Source of the DNA: Saccharofermentans sp.
GTDB taxonomy: Bacteria > Bacillota > Clostridia > Saccharofermentanales > Saccharofermentanaceae
Direction of reading: 5' to 3'
Length of the DNA: 64,000 nucleotides
Assembly: GCA_024684815.1 (NCBI GenBank)
Contig: JAIKWL010000023.1
Location: forward strand, 1 to 64,000
Part shown: positions 61,954 to 64,000 of the stretch, in pieces
Layout of the letters: every line of letters begins with the position of its first letter
How positions within the stretch are numbered: position 1 is the stretch's first letter
Program-made: the position numbers and the translations under genes
Notes under the pieces: model-generated
What the model was told of the DNA's origin: nothing
The model's database searches: none
What the model saw: the letters and a program-made list of their open reading frames with translations, nothing else

Positions 61954-63033
61954 TCAGAAAACTAAGCCGATATTCGGAAACACAACCTTATATAAGAACA
62001 GACCCAATAAAATAAAAAAGATGATCAGGCACAGCGTTACCAGCTTGGGTATAAAAGTCGGCGCATCACAGAATATCTCGCCTGTCTGTCCGTTGATGGT
62101 CACTAATAGTTTTTTCTTCTTGTACCTGTATGAAGCAATATATATAGGTGCCAAAAAGTATCTGAACCTGACGTTATAGTAGTTGGTATTAAATTCTTCA
62201 AAGAAGAAATTAAGTCCCTTCTTCCGGTAAATATCTCTTTTTATCTTTTCAGTCATCTGTGTCTTAGCGCGCTCCCATCCTTCGTTAAGGCCGACCGTAT
62301 AACGCTCTGCAGGAATGCCTGCCAGGTATTCCGGTGAATAGGGAACCACTCCGGAAAAGTCAAAATGCTGGACTTTCTTTATGACAGGATGACGGAATCT
62401 GTCAGAAGCGGAGATTATATTATCATCGAAGAATTGATTCCAGATACCTGTATAATAGTTTTTCACTTTCATAACATAGTAGTATGCCTTGAAAGAAGAC
62501 ACCGTAAGTGCGTCAAAAGTCCAATATGGAAGATAGATGCCTGTGACATTCTCCAGTTTGCTGTCGACTACGCCTTTAGCAAGACAGTGCTTTCTTTTCA
62601 TATATGCGGTAAAGATATTCTGCGTCATATCCTTGCTGACCGAAAAAGGGATTATGCCCTGCGGAGCCATGATCTGAGGATTTTCCGCAGCAGGATTCAC
62701 GCTTGTCGATCCGCAAAAAGGACAGGCGCCTGTAATCTGTTCGGCATCATAAAGAGTCTGACCGCCGCAGTTTGCGCATACGATCAGTTTCTTGACCTTG
62801 CCCCAGTTAACACTGGCGCGCTGATAAGCCGAATTAAAATCAACTTCTCTTACTGCAGGAACTGTTCCGGGCTGTGGAAGCCTTGATGACAATCCGCAGA
62901 ACGGACAACACAGATTAAGACTCTCAGGATCAAATTTGATGCCTATTGTTCCGCCGCATCCCGGACACTTTACTTCCGTGCTCGTTACATTAACTGCACC
63001 TATTAATACTTTATTCTCTGACATCTTTTCCAT
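61954..63033 (-). CDS. Membrane protein with two N-terminal zinc ribbons
   Basis: 359 residues. Four CxxC knuckles form two ribbons (CPGCGG/CPFCG near residues 23-46; CANCGG/CPFCGS near 87-108). A central domain follows (IIPFSVSKDMTQNIFTAY; YLPYWTFDALTVSSF), the pattern of 'TFIIB-type zinc ribbon' membrane proteins, with one C-terminal helix (VTLCLIIFFILLGLFLYKVVF). Function unknown. Two starts are possible: ATG at 63033 or at 63024, both near GGAAGGGAAGGG. Confidence 0.75.
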   Translation of the reverse strand: MEKMSENKVLIGAVNVTSTEVKCPGCGGTIGIKFDPESLNLCCPFCGLSSRLPQPGTVPAVREVDFNSAYQRASVNWGKVKKLIVCANCGGQTLYDAEQITGACPFCGSTSVNPAAENPQIMAPQGIIPFSVSKDMTQNIFTAYMKRKHCLAKGVVDSKLENVTGIYLPYWTFDALTVSSFKAYYYVMKVKNYYTGIWNQFFDDNIISASDRFRHPVIKKVQHFDFSGVVPYSPEYLAGIPAERYTVGLNEGWERAKTQMTEKIKRDIYRKKGLNFFFEEFNTNYYNVRFRYFLAPIYIASYRYKKKKLLVTINGQTGEIFCDAPTFIPKLVTLCLIIFFILLGLFLYKVVFPNIGLVF

Positions 63034-63052
63034 CCCTTCCCTTCCATGTCAT

Positions 63053-63061
63053 ATTATATCA
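63053..63061 (-). promoter_or_regulatory. Extended -10 promoter of the zinc-ribbon protein gene
   Basis: Minus strand TGATATAAT (63053-63061), a perfect -10 with a TGn extension, about 20 nt before the ATG at 63033; no strong -35. Confidence 0.55.
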
Positions 63062-63167
63062 TACGGGCAACAGATCAGTTCAGGACACCACGTTTTTGAG
63101 ATGTCACGAACTCATGGAGCATTTGTTATAATTCCAATATATGACATAAGGGTGAAAAGGAATAATT

Positions 63168-63218
63168 ATGAAAAGAGAACTCGGAATCGCGCGCTGCGGA
63201 CTGGCATGTTGCCTGTGA
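63168..63218 (+). pseudogene. N-terminal remnant of a DUF3795-like gene
   Basis: Codes MKRELGIARCGLACCL then TGA. The pattern (IAxCGLxCxxC) is the start of DUF3795 Cys-rich proteins, where the next residue is normally Cys, so the TGA replaces a TGC/TGT. A promoter (TGTTATAAT, 63124-63132) and a ribosome binding site (AAAAGGAA) remain upstream. Nothing of the rest of the family follows; instead an HAD remnant begins 9 nt later. I treat it as a decayed gene, not as a real peptide. Confidence 0.6.
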
Positions 63219-63227
63219 TCTGATAAT

Positions 63228-63432
63228 ATGGTCAAACTCATTCTTACAGACCTGGATCACACTCTGTTAAGAGAGGACGGGAACGTTTCTGATGAAACGC
63301 TTCGTGTATTGGATGAATGCCGTTCCCGAAGCATTATCTGCAGCAGACGAATTAACGTGTTCGAACAATGAAGACGGGGTAGCCTGCTGGCTTAAAGAAA
63401 ACTGCATTGGCGGATTAAAGGAAAATATCTAA
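63228..63432 (+). pseudogene. HAD-superfamily (Cof-type) hydrolase with large internal deletion and frameshift
   Basis: Starts MVKLILTDLDHTLLREDG NVSDETLRVLDECRSR (written with a break), the motif I (DxDxT) end of a Cof-type HAD phosphatase, in frame for about 35 codons. A shift of frame near 63325-63335 leads to EALSAADELTCSNNEDGV and a C-terminal tail ending ENI-stop, as in full-length family members (about 260 residues). About 190 residues of the middle are absent. There is no ribosome binding site before the ATG. A non-functional relic. Confidence 0.75.
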
Positions 63433-63455
63433 CTCTTCAGATACGGGGAATCAAC

Positions 63456-64000
63456 ATGAGAAAAATGTTTGAAAGAGCAATTCTTTTATGCCTGATCGGA
63501 GCAATCCTGATGACGGGATGCACTCCCGGGCAGGAAGCAACAGTGTCAAGTAAGGAAAGCACGACTTCTGCGACATTGACAACAAAGAAAAAAGAGATGG
63601 TCAGGCCTGATCTGACCGAAGAAGAGATCATTAACATGTCTGATGAAAAGCTCACGGAATTAGGTCTCCTTCTGATCGAACACCAAATAGAAGATGTTCA
63701 GACTCCAAATCCGCAGCGAAAGGAATTCGGCTTTACACGCGAAGAAGGATACCGTTATGCCGGTATGCCGGCCCAAAGATCTGCTTCGGATTATGAAGAA
63801 GCGCTGAATATAGCAAAAGAAGAATGGCAGGATGATCTTCAGAATAAGTACACGGACATAAGTCTGTTGGGTGAGAATGACAAGTTCTGGCTCTTCAAAT
63901 GCACCAACTATTACGGAAACGAATTCAATATGATATGCACCGCGGCGGTATGGAAAAAAGACTATTACGATGAGGAGACATCTACAGCCTTTTTTGAACT
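63456..64000 (+). CDS. Putative lipoprotein, cut by window end
   Basis: Open from the ATG at 63456 to the last base (181 codons plus 2 nt). Signal peptide MRKMFERAILLCLIGAILMT with lipobox MTGC (Cys near residue 22), then a Ser/Thr/Lys linker and an acidic soluble domain (PDLTEEEIINMSDEKLTEL; SDYEEALNIAKEEWQDDL; KFWLFKCTNYYGNEFNMI). No family recognised. GGGGAA precedes the ATG. The 3' end lies outside the window. Confidence 0.8.
   Translation, partial: MRKMFERAILLCLIGAILMTGCTPGQEATVSSKESTTSATLTTKKKEMVRPDLTEEEIINMSDEKLTELGLLLIEHQIEDVQTPNPQRKEFGFTREEGYRYAGMPAQRSASDYEEALNIAKEEWQDDLQNKYTDISLLGENDKFWLFKCTNYYGNEFNMICTAAVWKKDYYDEETSTAFFE

Noticed and set aside
63168..63230. TGA read as selenocysteine in a DUF3795-like protein
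   Set aside because: The TGA does replace a Cys codon, but the reading frame after it runs into an HAD remnant rather than the rest of the family, and no SECIS-type hairpin was seen directly after it.

Overview
The window looks like the chromosome of an anaerobic, carbohydrate-fermenting member of the Clostridia (Firmicutes). The reasons are the Gram-positive spc/alpha ribosomal gene order, the hprK-murB-rapZ-whiA cluster, strong GGAGG-type ribosome binding sites, sigma-A promoters, lipoproteins with Thr/Glu-rich linkers, phosphorolytic cellodextrin use and a Firmicutes-type exosortase (XrtG) locus. No rRNA, tRNA, CRISPR array, transposase or phage gene was seen. The species cannot be named from the sequence.

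Layout. 1-3929 (minus): secY-adk-map-infA, then, after a terminator and a new promoter, rpmJ-rpsM-rpsK. 4035-8686 (minus): a membrane protein, a uridine-kinase-family kinase, metA, nnrD and alr, partly overlapping. 8837-11146: a small unknown protein and a membrane-anchored beta-propeller. 11276-14887: hprK, murB, rapZ and whiA, with yvcK absent from its usual place. 14917-22176: cellodextrin phosphorylase, cellobiose phosphorylase and a sugar-binding lipoprotein without permeases. 22301-27434: a lipoprotein, an orphan CbiG-like protein, a 2-hydroxyacid dehydrogenase, a membrane protein and a Dus enzyme. 27545-32509 (plus): two complementary COG0523 GTPases, one carrying a DUF1980-like domain and the other an extreme His/Asp tract, followed by trkA-trkH. 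32512-38424: DEAD-box helicase, a DeoB-DeoC fusion, a small membrane protein, a PAS-GGDEF diguanylate cyclase and a saccharopine-dehydrogenase-like protein.

38591-44702 (plus) is a polar amino-acid ABC transporter. Its binding protein appears naturally circularly permuted, its permease has an extra N-terminal membrane module, and five zinc-ribbon membrane proteins follow it in tandem. 44793-47150 holds trmL and a Na/phosphate symporter with a PhoU domain.

47303-54568 (minus) is a compact six-gene XrtG exosortase operon: a Firmicu-CTERM-type surface protein, XrtG, a processive-type family 2 glycosyltransferase, a membrane sensor with a degenerate GGDEF-like domain, a 6-pyruvoyl-tetrahydropterin-synthase-like protein that lacks the catalytic Cys, and a large PTPS-related membrane protein. 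I read it as a machine that makes a surface glycan or glycoconjugate and attaches or processes its own target protein. This family of loci is recognised computationally, but its biochemistry is not established to my knowledge.

54872-57879 has a lipase-like hydrolase, another GT2 and a flippase-like membrane protein with a predicted leaderless transcript. 57969-64000 has the AmmeMemoRadiSam pair (radical SAM enzyme and MEMO-AMMECR1 fusion), a P-loop kinase, two zinc-ribbon membrane proteins, two decayed gene remnants and a lipoprotein cut by the window end.

All family names come from reading the translated sequence from memory of the families. No database search was run.
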